A stretch of 64,000 nt of DNA from Cellulomonas sp. URHE0023 (GTDB lineage Bacteria; Actinomycetota; Actinomycetes; Actinomycetales; Cellulomonadaceae): assembly GCF_000688475.1 (NCBI RefSeq), contig NZ_JIAN01000005.1:248001-312000 (forward strand), read 5' to 3'. The notes beneath the pieces were generated by a model, which saw nothing but the letters and a program-made list of their open reading frames with translations, had not been told where the DNA came from and ran no database searches. How positions within the stretch are numbered: position 1 is the stretch's first letter; each line of letters starts with the position of its first letter. The position numbers were made by a program, and so were the translations under genes. Below are positions 54,536 through 64,000 of the stretch, piece after piece.

Positions 54536-54537
54536 GG

Positions 54538-55107
54538 TCAGATCTCCTTGAACGGGAAGCCGAGGAGCTTGAGGAAAGCGCGACCCTCGTCGTCGGTGTC
54601 AGCGGTCGTGACGACCGTGATGTCCATCCCGCGGACCCGGTCGATCTTGTCCTGGTCGATCTCGTGGAACACGGACTGCTCCACGAGGCCGAAGGTGTAG
54701 TTGCCGTGACCGTCGAACTGCTGCGGCGAGAGGCCACGGAAGTCACGGATACGGGGAAGGGCCGTCGAGAGCAGGCGGTCCAGGAACTCCCAGGCACGGT
54801 CGCCACGCAGCGTGACGTGCGCGCCGATCGGCATGCCCTCACGCAGCTTGAACTGCGCGATCGACTTGCGGGCCTTGGTGACCTGCGGCTTCTGGCCGGT
54901 GATCTGCGTGAGGTCGCGGATCGCGCCCTCGATGAGCTTCGAGTCCTTTGCGGCCTCGCCAACGCCCATGTTCACGACGACCTTCACCAGGCGCGCGACC
55001 TGGTTGATGTTCTCGTGACCGAACTGCTCGAAGAGCGCGTTGCGGATCTCGTCGTTGTACTTGGTCTTCAGACGGGGCAGCTCGACGGCTGCGACTGTCT
55101 CGGTCAT
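54538..55107 (-). CDS. rplE: 50S ribosomal protein L5
   Basis: A 189-residue L5 contacting 5S r[42 protein letters not shown], and [20 protein letters not shown]. The ATG of rplE shares its first base region with the rplX stop at 55107, so the two are coupled. Confidence 0.98.
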   Translation of the reverse strand: MTETVAAVELPRLKTKYNDEIRNALFEQFGHENINQVARLVKVVVNMGVGEAAKDSKLIEGAIRDLTQITGQKPQVTKARKSIAQFKLREGMPIGAHVTLRGDRAWEFLDRLLSTALPRIRDFRGLSPQQFDGHGNYTFGLVEQSVFHEIDQDKIDRVRGMDITVVTTADTDDEGRAFLKLLGFPFKEI

Positions 55108-55448
55108 CAGATGTCCTTACCGGAGCGCTTGGCGACGCGGACCCGAACGGTGCGGGTACGGCCGTCGCGCTCGACCTGCTCCGTGCGGTAGCCGACCCGG
55201 GTGCCCTTCTTGGTCTCCGGGTCCACGAGCATCACGTTGCTGATGTGGATGGGGGCCTCGATCGTCTCGATGCCACCGGTGCGCGTGCCGCGCTGCGTCT
55301 GGCCGGCCTTGACGTGCTTGGTGACGCGCTGGACACCCTCCACGACGAGGCGCTGCGACTCGACGAGGACCTCGAGCACACGGCCCTGACGTCCCTTGTC
55401 GCGGCCGGAGATGACGACGACGAGGTCGCCCTTCTTGATCTTCGCCAT
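55107..55448 (-). CDS. rplX: 50S ribosomal protein L24
   Basis: A 113-residue L24, an assembly initiator with a KOW motif: [40 protein letters not shown], and [20 protein letters not shown]. Two bases separate it from rplN. Confidence 0.98.
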   Translation of the reverse strand: MAKIKKGDLVVVISGRDKGRQGRVLEVLVESQRLVVEGVQRVTKHVKAGQTQRGTRTGGIETIEAPIHISNVMLVDPETKKGTRVGYRTEQVERDGRTRTVRVRVAKRSGKDI

Positions 55449-55450
55449 GG

Positions 55451-55819
55451 TCAGAGCACCTCCGGTGCCAGCGAGATGATCTTCATGAACTTCTTGTCGC
55501 GCAGCTCGCGCCCGACCGGGCCGAAGATGCGCGTGCCACGGGGCTCGCCGTCGGCCTTGAGGATCACTGCGGCGTTCTCGTCGAACTTGATGTACGAACC
55601 GTCCGGACGGCGGCGCTCCTTGCGGGTGCGCACGATGACAGCCTTGACGACGTCGCCCTTCTTGACGTTGCCGCCGGGGATGGCGTCCTTGACGGTGGCG
55701 ACGATGACGTCACCGATGCCTGCGTAACGACGGCCCGAGCCACCGAGGACACGGATGCAGAGGATTTCCTTGGCACCCGTGTTGTCGGCGACGCGAAGCC
55801 GCGACTCCTGCTGAATCAT
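55451..55819 (-). CDS. rplN: 50S ribosomal protein L14
   Basis: A 122-residue L14: [40 protein letters not shown] and [23 protein letters not shown] at 55819 was chosen over the open upstream frame. It is the first gene of the spc-type block and follows a 161-bp gap with an unusual RNA structure. Confidence 0.98.
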   Translation of the reverse strand: MIQQESRLRVADNTGAKEILCIRVLGGSGRRYAGIGDVIVATVKDAIPGGNVKKGDVVKAVIVRTRKERRRPDGSYIKFDENAAVILKADGEPRGTRIFGPVGRELRDKKFMKIISLAPEVL

Positions 55820-55900
55820 TACTACTCCTGTCGTCTGGCGGGTTCTCGCTCCAGCTGGGGCGAGCCTGGCCGAACGGATAGTTGCCGTGATGCACACGTT

Positions 55901-55953
55901 GCGCCGGGCTTGGTCCTGCGGACGTGAACTGTCCTTCGGACGTCACCCGGCGC
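55901..55953 (-). ncRNA. Predicted intercistronic RNA with twin GTCC-N3-GGAC hairpins (rpsQ-rplN gap)
   Basis: On the minus strand an outer 8-bp helix GCGCCGGG (55946-55953) / CCCGGCGC (55901-55908) encloses two near-identical 13-nt repeats (55931-55943 and 55913-55925). Each folds as a 4-bp GTCC/GGAC hairpin with a GAA or GCA triloop. The element begins 28 nt after the rpsQ stop and ends 81 nt before rplN, at the S10/spc boundary. A ribosomal-protein-binding leader is plausible; no named family fits. Confidence 0.5.
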
Positions 55954-55980
55954 CCGTGGGCAACTGGGGGTACTGCTGTC

Positions 55981-56274
55981 TTACTTGGCCTTCTCGATGA
56001 CCTCGACCAGGCGGAAGCGCTTGGTAGCGCTCAGCGGCCGCGTCTCCATGATGAGCACGAGGTCGCCGACGCCGGCAGCGCCGTTCTCGTCGTGCGCCTT
56101 GACCTTGCTCGTGCGACGGATGACCTTGCCGTAGAGCGGGTGCTTGACCCGGTCCTCGACCTCGACCACCACGGTCTTGTCCATCTTGTCGCTGACCACG
56201 TAGCCGCGGCGCGTCTTGCGGTCGCCACGCTTGGCAGCAACAGCTGTCGTCTTCTCGTTCTTCTCGTCTGCCAT
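55981..56274 (-). CDS. rpsQ: 30S ribosomal protein S17
   Basis: A 97-residue S17: [61 protein letters not shown]. The first 20 residues are an extra Lys/Glu/Ala lead. ATG 56274 selected; last gene of the S10-type block. Confidence 0.97.
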   Translation of the reverse strand: MADEKNEKTTAVAAKRGDRKTRRGYVVSDKMDKTVVVEVEDRVKHPLYGKVIRRTSKVKAHDENGAAGVGDLVLIMETRPLSATKRFRLVEVIEKAK

Positions 56275-56279
56275 CAGTC

Positions 56280-56519
56280 TCACTCGCTCGCACTCGGGGC
56301 GGTACGGATGCCGAGCTCGCGCTCACGCAGGATCGTGTAGATCCGCGCGATGTCGCGGCGAACGGCCTTCAGGCGCCCGTGGCTCTCGAGCTGACCGGTT
56401 GCCGACTGGAAGCGGAGGTTGAACAGCTCCTCCTTGGACTTCTTCAGCTCGGCGACCAGCTTGTCGTCGTCGAAGGTGTCCAGCTCGCTGGGAGCCAGCT
56501 CCTTGGTGCCGATAGTCAT
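56280..56519 (-). CDS. rpmC: 50S ribosomal protein L29
   Basis: A 79-residue L29: [40 protein letters not shown] and [19 protein letters not shown]. It overlaps rplP by one base. Confidence 0.97.
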   Translation of the reverse strand: MTIGTKELAPSELDTFDDDKLVAELKKSKEELFNLRFQSATGQLESHGRLKAVRRDIARIYTILRERELGIRTAPSASE

Positions 56520-56935
56520 CAGTTACCACCCTCGCGAACCACGAAACGTGTCTTCATCGGGAGCTTGTGCTGGGCGCGACGCATGGCCTCGCGCGCCAGG
56601 GGCTCCGGGACGCCGGCGAGCTCGAAGAGAACTCGGCCCGGCTTGACGTTGGCGATCCACCACTCGGGCGAGCCCTTGCCGGAACCCATGCGGGTCTCGG
56701 CGGGCTTCTTGGTGAGGGGGCGGTCCGGGTAGATGTTGATCCAGACCTTCCCTCCACGCTTGATGTGGCGGGTCATGGCGATACGTGCAGCCTCGATCTG
56801 CCGGTTCGTGACATACGCAGGCTCGAGAGCCTGGATGCCGAACTCACCGAACGAGATCGCGGTACCACCGGTCGCGGCGCCGGAACGCCCCGGGTGGTGC
56901 TGCTTGCGGTGCTTCAGCCTGCGCGGGATGAGCAT
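56519..56935 (-). CDS. rplP: 50S ribosomal protein L16
   Basis: A 138-residue L16: [60 protein letters not shown]. It binds the A-site tRNA region of the 50S subunit. Located 5 bp downstream of rpsC. Confidence 0.98.
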   Translation of the reverse strand: MLIPRRLKHRKQHHPGRSGAATGGTAISFGEFGIQALEPAYVTNRQIEAARIAMTRHIKRGGKVWINIYPDRPLTKKPAETRMGSGKGSPEWWIANVKPGRVLFELAGVPEPLAREAMRRAQHKLPMKTRFVVREGGN

Positions 56936-56940
56936 TGCGG

Positions 56941-57774
56941 TCAGGCCTCCGTTCCGGTCTCAGTTGCAGCTGCCTCGGCCGGGGCCTCGACAGCAGCGGT
57001 CTCAGGAGCGGCCTCACGGTCGCGACGGGGTGCGCCACCGGCACGCGGGCCACGGTCTCCACCACCGGGACGGTCCGTCCGCGGGCCACGAGCCGGGCGC
57101 GGGGCCTGGGTCGCCTGCTCGCGAGCAAACTCCTTCTCGGTCATGTCGCCCTTGTAGACCCACACCTTGACGCCGATGCGCCCGAAGGTCGTGCGAGCCT
57201 CGAAGAACCCGTAGTCGATGTTCGCGCGGAGCGTGTGCAGGGGCACACGGCCTTCGCGGTAGAACTCCGTACGGCTCATCTCAGCGCCACCGAGGCGGCC
57301 GGAGACCTGCACACGGATGCCCTTGGCACCGGCGCGCTGGGCCGACTGGATGCCCTTGCGCATGGCGCGACGGAACGAGACGCGGCTCGCCAGCTGCTCG
57401 GCGATGCCCTGGGCGACCAGCTGAGCCTCGATCTCGGCGTTCTTGACCTCGAGGATGTTCAGCTGGACCTGCTTGCCCGTGAGCTTCTCGAGCTCGCCGC
57501 GGATGCGGTCGGCCTCCGCGCCACGACGCCCGATGACGATGCCCGGGCGGGCGGTGTGGATGTCGACACGGACGCGGTCACGCGTCCGCTCGATCTCGAC
57601 CTTGGCGATACCGGCACGCTCGAGACCCGTGCTCATGAGCTTGCGGATCTTGACGTCCTCGCCCACGTAGTCGCGGTAGCGCTGACCCGGCTTGGTCGAG
57701 TCGGCGAACCAACGCGAGCGGTGGTCGGTCGTGATGCCCAGGCGGTACCCGAGCGGGTTGACTTTCTGTCCCAC
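56941..57774 (-). CDS. rpsC: 30S ribosomal protein S3 with low-complexity C-terminal tail
   Basis: A 277-residue S3. The KH domain and catalytic helicase basic patch ([60 protein letters not shown]) fill about 1-212. The last 60-65 residues are an RPG-rich then Ala/Glu-rich tail ([19 protein letters not shown]). Its start overlaps the rplV stop by one base. Confidence 0.97.
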   Translation of the reverse strand: MGQKVNPLGYRLGITTDHRSRWFADSTKPGQRYRDYVGEDVKIRKLMSTGLERAGIAKVEIERTRDRVRVDIHTARPGIVIGRRGAEADRIRGELEKLTGKQVQLNILEVKNAEIEAQLVAQGIAEQLASRVSFRRAMRKGIQSAQRAGAKGIRVQVSGRLGGAEMSRTEFYREGRVPLHTLRANIDYGFFEARTTFGRIGVKVWVYKGDMTEKEFAREQATQAPRPARGPRTDRPGGGDRGPRAGGAPRRDREAAPETAAVEAPAEAAATETGTEA

Positions 57775-58145
57775 TATCGGGCCCTTCCCTTCGAGGTCTC
57801 ACGCTCAGCGACGACCACGGTGATGTGGCTCGTCCGCTTGAGGATCTGACTGGCTCGGCCCTGCGCACGCGGTCGGAACCGCTTGAGCGTCGGACCCTCG
57901 TCGACGAACACCTCAGAGATGTAGAGATCCGCCTCGTCGAGACGCTCGTTGCTGCGCTTGGCAGCCTCACGAGCGTTCGCGATCGCGCTCTCCACAACCT
58001 TGAGAACCGTCTCCCCCGCGGCCTGCGGTGCGAACTTCAGCACCGCCACAGCCTCGCCGGCCTGCTTGCCACGGATGAGGTCCACGACGCGCCGGGCCTT
58101 CTGGGGCGTGACGCGGACGAACCGCGCCTTCGCCTTGGCTTCCAT
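57774..58145 (-). CDS. rplV: 50S ribosomal protein L22
   Basis: A 123-residue L22 lining the exit tunnel: [60 protein letters not shown]. The ATG at 58145 gives the canonical start. Confidence 0.98.
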   Translation of the reverse strand: MEAKAKARFVRVTPQKARRVVDLIRGKQAGEAVAVLKFAPQAAGETVLKVVESAIANAREAAKRSNERLDEADLYISEVFVDEGPTLKRFRPRAQGRASQILKRTSHITVVVAERETSKGRAR

Positions 58146-58201
58146 TGCTGTCCTGCCTTCTTGTCTCTGCCGGTGAGGGCGTCGCCTGGCTGACCCGGGG
58201 G

Positions 58202-58483
58202 TCAGCGGCGACGACCCTTCCGGTCGTCCTTCTCGTGGCCGCGGAACGTCCGTGTCGGAGCGAACTCGCCGAGCTTGTGCCCGACCATCGACTCCGTCAC
58301 GAACACCGGGGTGTGCTTGCGTCCGTCGTGCACAGCAAACGTGTGGCCGAGGAAGTCCGGCGTGATGACCGAACGGCGCGACCACGTCTTGATGACGTTC
58401 TTCGTGCCGGCGGTGTTCTGGACGTCGACCTTCTTCTGCAGGTGACCGTCGACGAACGGGCCCTTCTTCAGGCTACGTGGCAT
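58202..58483 (-). CDS. rpsS: 30S ribosomal protein S19
   Basis: A 93-residue S19: [60 protein letters not shown]. It sits 12 bp downstream of rplB. Confidence 0.98.
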   Translation of the reverse strand: MPRSLKKGPFVDGHLQKKVDVQNTAGTKNVIKTWSRRSVITPDFLGHTFAVHDGRKHTPVFVTESMVGHKLGEFAPTRTFRGHEKDDRKGRRR

Positions 58484-58495
58484 CTCAGGCTCCTA

Positions 58496-59335
<840 letters not shown>

Positions 59336-59351
59336 GAGTTCTCAGTCCTTA

Positions 59352-59654
59352 TCAGCCGACCGGACCACCGAAGATGTCGATCGTTCCCTCGCGGAGGGTG
59401 ACGATCGCACGCTTCGTGTCCTTGCGGCGGCCGGTGCCGAAACGGGTCCGACGGGACTTGCCCTGCCGGTTCGCGGTGTTGACCGAGTCGACCTTGACGC
59501 CGAAGACCTGCTCGACGGCAATCTTGATCTCGGTCTTGTTCGCCCGCGGGTCGACGAGGAAGGTGTACTTCCCCTCGTCGAGCAGGCCGTAGCTCTTCTC
59601 GGAGACGACCGGCGCGAGCAGGATGTCGCGCGGGTTCTTGCCGATGTCGGTCAC
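59352..59654 (-). CDS. rplW: 50S ribosomal protein L23
   Basis: A 100-residue L23: [40 protein letters not shown] and [20 protein letters not shown]. It is a docking site for trigger factor and SRP at the tunnel exit. The start overlaps rplD by four bases. Confidence 0.98.
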   Translation of the reverse strand: MTDIGKNPRDILLAPVVSEKSYGLLDEGKYTFLVDPRANKTEIKIAVEQVFGVKVDSVNTANRQGKSRRTRFGTGRRKDTKRAIVTLREGTIDIFGGPVG

Positions 59655-60337
59655 TTGGTCTCCTCCTCGGACTCGGAGGACGTGGCCACCGCGGAGGCAC
59701 CCTTGACGGGGCCCGCCAGGAACGCGTCGAGCGCGCCCTGCGTGAACACGACGTCGTCCGAGATCAGGACGTCGTAGGTGTTGAGCTGGTCAGCGACCAG
59801 CAGGTGCACCCGCGCGACGTTCCGCAGCGACTTCCACGTGATCTCGTCCTGACGCTCGACGACGACCAGGACGTTCTTGCGTCCCGAGAGGTTGTCGAGC
59901 ACGGCGAGCGCGGACTTGGTCGAGGGTGCGGTGCCCGGGGCGAAGCCCGTGACAACGTGCACACGGCCGGCACGAGCGCGGTCCGAGAGAGCACCGCGGA
60001 GCGCCGCGGCCTTCATCTTCTTGGGGGTGCGCTGCGTGTAGTCACGCGGGGTGGGGCCGTGGACGACGCCACCACCGGCGAACTGCGGAGCACGCGTCGA
60101 ACCCTGACGGGCGCGGCCGGTGCCCTTCTGCTTGTACGGCTTGCGGCCACCACCACGGACCTCGCCACGGCTCTTCGTGTCGTGGGTGCCCTGGCGAGCC
60201 GCCGCGCGCTGCGCGACGACGACCTGGTGGATGAGCGGGATGTTGGTCTGAACGTCGAAGACCTCGGCGGGCAGATCGGTGGAACCGGTCTTGTTGCCCT
60301 CGAAGTCGACGACGTCGACGGTCAGCGTGTCAGACAT
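59651..60337 (-). CDS. rplD: 50S ribosomal protein L4
   Basis: A 228-residue L4: [61 protein letters not shown] short acidic tail ([10 protein letters not shown]) is extra. In E. coli L4 represses the S10 operon via leader RNA; whether it acts here is not known. ATG 60337 chosen; it is three bases beyond the rplC stop. Confidence 0.97.
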   Translation of the reverse strand: MSDTLTVDVVDFEGNKTGSTDLPAEVFDVQTNIPLIHQVVVAQRAAARQGTHDTKSRGEVRGGGRKPYKQKGTGRARQGSTRAPQFAGGGVVHGPTPRDYTQRTPKKMKAAALRGALSDRARAGRVHVVTGFAPGTAPSTKSALAVLDNLSGRKNVLVVVERQDEITWKSLRNVARVHLLVADQLNTYDVLISDDVVFTQGALDAFLAGPVKGASAVATSSESEEETK

Positions 60338-60339
60338 GG

Positions 60340-60999
60340 TCACGCCCCCTTCACAGCGGAACGCACGACCACGACGCCACCCTTGGGGCCGGGAACGGCA
60401 CCCTTGACGAGCAGGAAGCCCCGCTCGGCGTCGACCGCGTGCACGGTCAGGTTCTGGGTGGTCTGGCGGTCCACGCCCATGCGACCGGCCATCTTGATGC
60501 CCTTGAACACGCGCGACGGCGTGGAGGCGCCACCGATGGAACCGGGCTTGCGGTGGTTGCGGTGCGCACCGTGCGAGGCGCCGACGCCGTGGAAGCCGTG
60601 ACGCTTCATGACACCGGCGGTGCCCTTGCCCTTGGTGGTGCCGATGACGTCCACGAGCGAACCGGCCTCGAAGAGGTCGGCCGTGAGCTCCTGGCCGAGC
60701 GTGAACTCGGAGGCGTTCGGCGTGCGGATCTCGGCCACGTGCCGGCGCGGCGTGACGCCGGCCTTCTCGAAGTGGCCCTTCAGCGGCTTGGTGACCTTGC
60801 GCGGGTCGATCTGGCCGTGGGCCAGCTGGACCGCGGCGTAGCCGTCAGCGTCAGCGGAGCGCACCTGGGTCACGACGTTCGTCCCGACAGCGACGACGGT
60901 GACCGGGACGAGACGACCGTTGTCGTCCCACACCTGGGTCATGCCGAGCTTCGTGCCGATGAGGGCCGTGACTGCGCGCTCGTTCTGCTGGGTAACCAT
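60340..60999 (-). CDS. rplC: 50S ribosomal protein L3
   Basis: A 219-residue L3: [40 protein letters not shown] (carrying the methylated Gln region), [20 protein letters not shown]. Starts 22 bp downstream of rpsJ. Confidence 0.98.
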   Translation of the reverse strand: MVTQQNERAVTALIGTKLGMTQVWDDNGRLVPVTVVAVGTNVVTQVRSADADGYAAVQLAHGQIDPRKVTKPLKGHFEKAGVTPRRHVAEIRTPNASEFTLGQELTADLFEAGSLVDVIGTTKGKGTAGVMKRHGFHGVGASHGAHRNHRKPGSIGGASTPSRVFKGIKMAGRMGVDRQTTQNLTVHAVDAERGFLLVKGAVPGPKGGVVVVRSAVKGA

Positions 61000-61021
61000 A
61001 GAAATCAGTTCCTTCCCAGCG

Positions 61022-61330
61022 TCAGAGCTTGATCTCGATGTTCACGTCCGCAGGCAGGTCGAGACGCATGAGCGAGTCGACGGCCTTCGGCGTGGGATCG
61101 ATGATGTCGATGAGCCGCTTGTGAGTACGCATCTCGAAGTGCTCGCGGCTGTCCTTGTACTTGTGAGGCGACCGGATGACGCAGAAAACGTTCTTCTCCG
61201 TCGGCAACGGCACCGGACCCACGACCGACGCACCAGCGCGAGTCACCGTGTCGACGATCTTGCGCGCCGAGCTGTCGATGACTTCGTGGTCGTAGGACTT
61301 GAGCCTGATGCGGATCTTCTGTCCCGCCAT
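61022..61330 (-). CDS. rpsJ: 30S ribosomal protein S10
   Basis: A 102-residue S10 (NusE), also part of the antitermination complex: [60 protein letters not shown]. It heads the S10 operon and is preceded by a leader with hairpins. Confidence 0.98.
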   Translation of the reverse strand: MAGQKIRIRLKSYDHEVIDSSARKIVDTVTRAGASVVGPVPLPTEKNVFCVIRSPHKYKDSREHFEMRTHKRLIDIIDPTPKAVDSLMRLDLPADVNIEIKL

Positions 61331-61385
61331 GGCGCGTCTACTTCTCTCTGTTGAAACCGGCTCCGTCCGACCCCCGCACTCGGGC

Positions 61386-61467
61386 GTGTCGCTTCGCGCG
61401 ACACACCGTTGCGCTGCGTACCGTTTCCGGCACGAGATCGGTGGTTGTTGTCGGGCGTCAACCACCG
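61386..61467 (-). promoter_or_regulatory. S10 operon leader hairpins
   Basis: Two perfect stems lie in the leader: GTGTCGC/GCGACAC (61386-61392 with 61398-61404) and GGTGGTTG/CAACCACC (61441-61448 with 61460-61467). They fall 55-140 nt upstream of rpsJ, where E. coli has its L4-responsive leader. Function is inferred from position. Confidence 0.45.
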
Positions 61468-61559
61468 GGTAATCCCGGGGTCCAGACGCCGTCCACGTGT
61501 GCGAGCCCCGTCGTGTGCAGCGCGCGCGAACACGCCGCCCTCAACTAGGCAACCTGAAC

Positions 61560-61589
61560 AGTGTGCCAGACCAGGCGCCGGAACTCCAA
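61560..61589 (-). promoter_or_regulatory. Weak candidate S10 operon promoter
   Basis: On the minus strand TTGGAG (61584-61589), an 18-base spacer and CACACT (61560-61565). The -10 is a poor match, so this is only a suggestion; the rest of the 291-bp gap offers nothing better. Confidence 0.25.
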
Positions 61590-61621
61590 TCGCCTGCGTC
61601 ACACTCGGTCGTGCGACGGGG

Positions 61622-62278
61622 TCAGGCCTGCACGCGCGCCTTCGAGCGCCACCCTCCGACGAGGACCGACACCCCTCGGGCCTCCCAGGTCGCGGCGAAC
61701 GCGCTCAGCGCGTCTGCCACTCGACGCGCGACACCCGTACCGTCCAGGTTCACCGTCAGCCGGCCGGTCAGGTCCGCGTCGAGCCGGAGCGTGGTCACGC
61801 CCGTACCCGCGTCCCAGCTGCTGCGTACGTGAACGCGCTCGACGTCCACCGCACCGAGGGTCATAGAGAACGGGCCAGGCAGCGGGACGTCGACGTTCAG
61901 CTCCGTCCGCACGTCGTACCGCCAGCCGCCTCGCGCCGCACCGGACGTCGGGGCCGACGTGAACCCCCAACCGTCGCGGTGAGCCTCCACGAACAGACCC
62001 GTCTCGGTCATGGCTGCTGCCAGGATCCCGAGTGCGTCGGCTGGCCCTGCAGCGACACGGACGAGGCAGAACGGTTCGGAGCACAGCATCGGCCATGGGC
62101 TCGGACCACGCGGGTCGGGCGCGTCGGCGGGGTCGCCAGCGGCCAGGAACGGCACCACATGGCCCTCGTGGACGGCGCGCGCGACTACCCCGGCGGCCGA
62201 CGCCGCGACGCGCACACCGCGAGCCCCATCGGCAACGGCTGCTGACACGGCGTCTCGAACTCGGTCCATGGCACCCAT
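61622..62278 (-). CDS. Hypothetical protein between tuf and rpsJ
   Basis: A 218-residue soluble protein I do not recognise. No signal peptide or membrane helix. An Ala-rich N-terminal helix ([20 protein letters not shown]) is followed by mixed sequence with VVPFLAAGDPADAPD, CSEPFCLVRVAAGPAD, and C-terminal beta-rich repeats of the type DLTGRLTVNLDGTGVARRV. Start is uncertain (ATG 62278 or 62269). Codon usage is like its neighbours, so it looks like a real gene. Its location inside the tuf-S10 boundary is unusual. Confidence 0.6.
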   Translation of the reverse strand: MGAMDRVRDAVSAAVADGARGVRVAASAAGVVARAVHEGHVVPFLAAGDPADAPDPRGPSPWPMLCSEPFCLVRVAAGPADALGILAAAMTETGLFVEAHRDGWGFTSAPTSGAARGGWRYDVRTELNVDVPLPGPFSMTLGAVDVERVHVRSSWDAGTGVTTLRLDADLTGRLTVNLDGTGVARRVADALSAFAATWEARGVSVLVGGWRSKARVQA

Positions 62279-62376
62279 GGGAGGACCGTACAGACACCCG
62301 GGCCACGCGGCGGTCCTCCGCCCGACACGTCCGAAAGGTGCACCCAGAACCACCCGATCGGCGCGGGGTACGACGA

Positions 62377-62404
62377 AGGCCCGGGAGCCGAAGCTCCCGG
62401 GCCT
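62377..62404. terminator. Terminator downstream of tuf
   Basis: AGGCCCGGGAGC (62377-62388) and GCTCCCGGGCCT (62393-62404) form a perfect 12-bp stem with a 4-base loop, 32 bp beyond the tuf stop. Confidence 0.95.
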
Positions 62405-62435
62405 GCGTCAGATCAGCTGCCCCGAGGGGCGAGCA

Positions 62436-63629
<1,194 letters not shown>

Positions 63630-63672
63630 TGGGTGTCCTCCTCAGGACTTGGTAGAGATTGGCCGACGTTGT

Positions 63673-63694
63673 GCGGCTACCGGACGGTAGCCGC
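63673..63694. terminator. Hairpin in the fusA-tuf gap
   Basis: GCGGCTACC (63673-63681) and GGTAGCCGC (63686-63694) make a 9-bp stem with a 4-base loop, about 60 bp after the fusA stop. It may partly terminate fusA transcripts ahead of a tuf promoter. Confidence 0.7.
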
Positions 63695-63754
63695 TTGACG
63701 CGGCGTCCTACGGGTCGGTTTGTGTGATGGAACTACAGATGTCGACCTGTGGGA

Positions 63755-64000
63755 CTACTCGCCCCGGGTCTTCTTGATGATTTCCTCGGCAACGTTCCGA
63801 GGAACCTCGGCGTAGCTGTCGAACTGCATCGAGTACACAGCACGACCCTGGGTCTTGGACCGCAGGTCGCCGACGTACCCGAACATCTCCGAAAGGGGGA
63901 CCTGTGCACGGACGACCTTCACGCCCGTCGCGTCCTCCATGGACTGGATCATGCCGCGGCGGGAGTTGATGTCGCCGATGACGTCACCCATGTACTCCTC
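63755..64000 (-). CDS. fusA: Elongation factor G, C-terminal fragment (cut by window edge)
   Basis: The last 81 residues of EF-G, running off the window at 64000. [20 protein letters not shown] and [20 protein letters not shown] are the domain V signatures, ending with [12 protein letters not shown]. The 125-bp gap to tuf is short, in keeping with the rpsL-rpsG-fusA-tuf order of bacteria. Confidence 0.95.
   Translation of the reverse strand, partial: EEYMGDVIGDINSRRGMIQSMEDATGVKVVRAQVPLSEMFGYVGDLRSKTQGRAVYSMQFDSYAEVPRNVAEEIIKKTRGE

Overview
The window is a high-G+C actinobacterial chromosome segment, most likely from Cellulomonas or a close relative in the Micrococcales. The evidence is pervasive G/C third positions, frequent GTG starts, a WhiB regulator, an F420-type luciferase-like oxidoreductase, GuaB3 beside GuaB, and a gene order that follows the actinobacterial guaB - whiB - groES - tsa - alr - glmS - glmM - rpsI/rplM - truA - rplQ/rpoA - S10/spc cluster. 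No tRNA, rRNA, IS element, prophage or CRISPR array was seen.

1-12 kb: pta-ackA (acetyl-CoA/acetate), a succinate-semialdehyde-type aldehyde dehydrogenase, guaB3, a DEDD exonuclease, a fusion of an XRE DNA-binding domain to a MurA-type enolpyruvyl transferase, an Lrp/AsnC regulator divergent from a DUF2000 protein, and guaB. 11.3-14.3 kb: a regulator island (BldM-like atypical response regulator, MerR-like protein, WhiB) ending at a solitary groES with a promoter overlapped by CIRCE operators. 14.3-20.2 kb: accessory genes (methyltransferase, GCS2 ligase, PadR plus membrane protein, secreted PKD metallophosphoesterase).

20.3-31 kb: tsaD, then the compact alr-tsaE-tsaB-rimI-sulfurtransferase run, nucleotide-hydrate repair, acpS and glmS. 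Together these serve tRNA t6A synthesis, peptidoglycan precursors and lipid carrier activation. 31-43.6 kb: coaA, lipoprotein, DedA, deformylase, glmM, rpsI-rplM, a LysG/LysE exporter pair, ABC-F, DUF5709, truA, a ROK/polyphosphate-glucokinase-like protein and an alpha/beta hydrolase.

43.6-64 kb: the ribosomal protein cluster, all on the minus strand, from the 3' end of fusA through tuf, S10, spc, secY-adk-map, infA-rpmJ-rpsM-rpsK and rpoA-rplQ. It is cut into several transcription units by strong hairpins. rpsD is missing from its usual place. An LAxTG surface-protein gene sits between map and infA, and an unknown gene sits between tuf and rpsJ. Several ribosomal proteins carry long low-complexity tails.

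The most unusual material is: the XRE-MurA fusion with a dyad in front of it; a 30-bp perfect tandem duplication that has pulled apart two convergent stop codons; two compact multi-helix RNA structures, in the rpsQ-rplN and rpmJ-rpsM gaps, that look like uncharacterised ribosomal-protein leaders; and the unphosphorylatable-looking BldM-type receiver.
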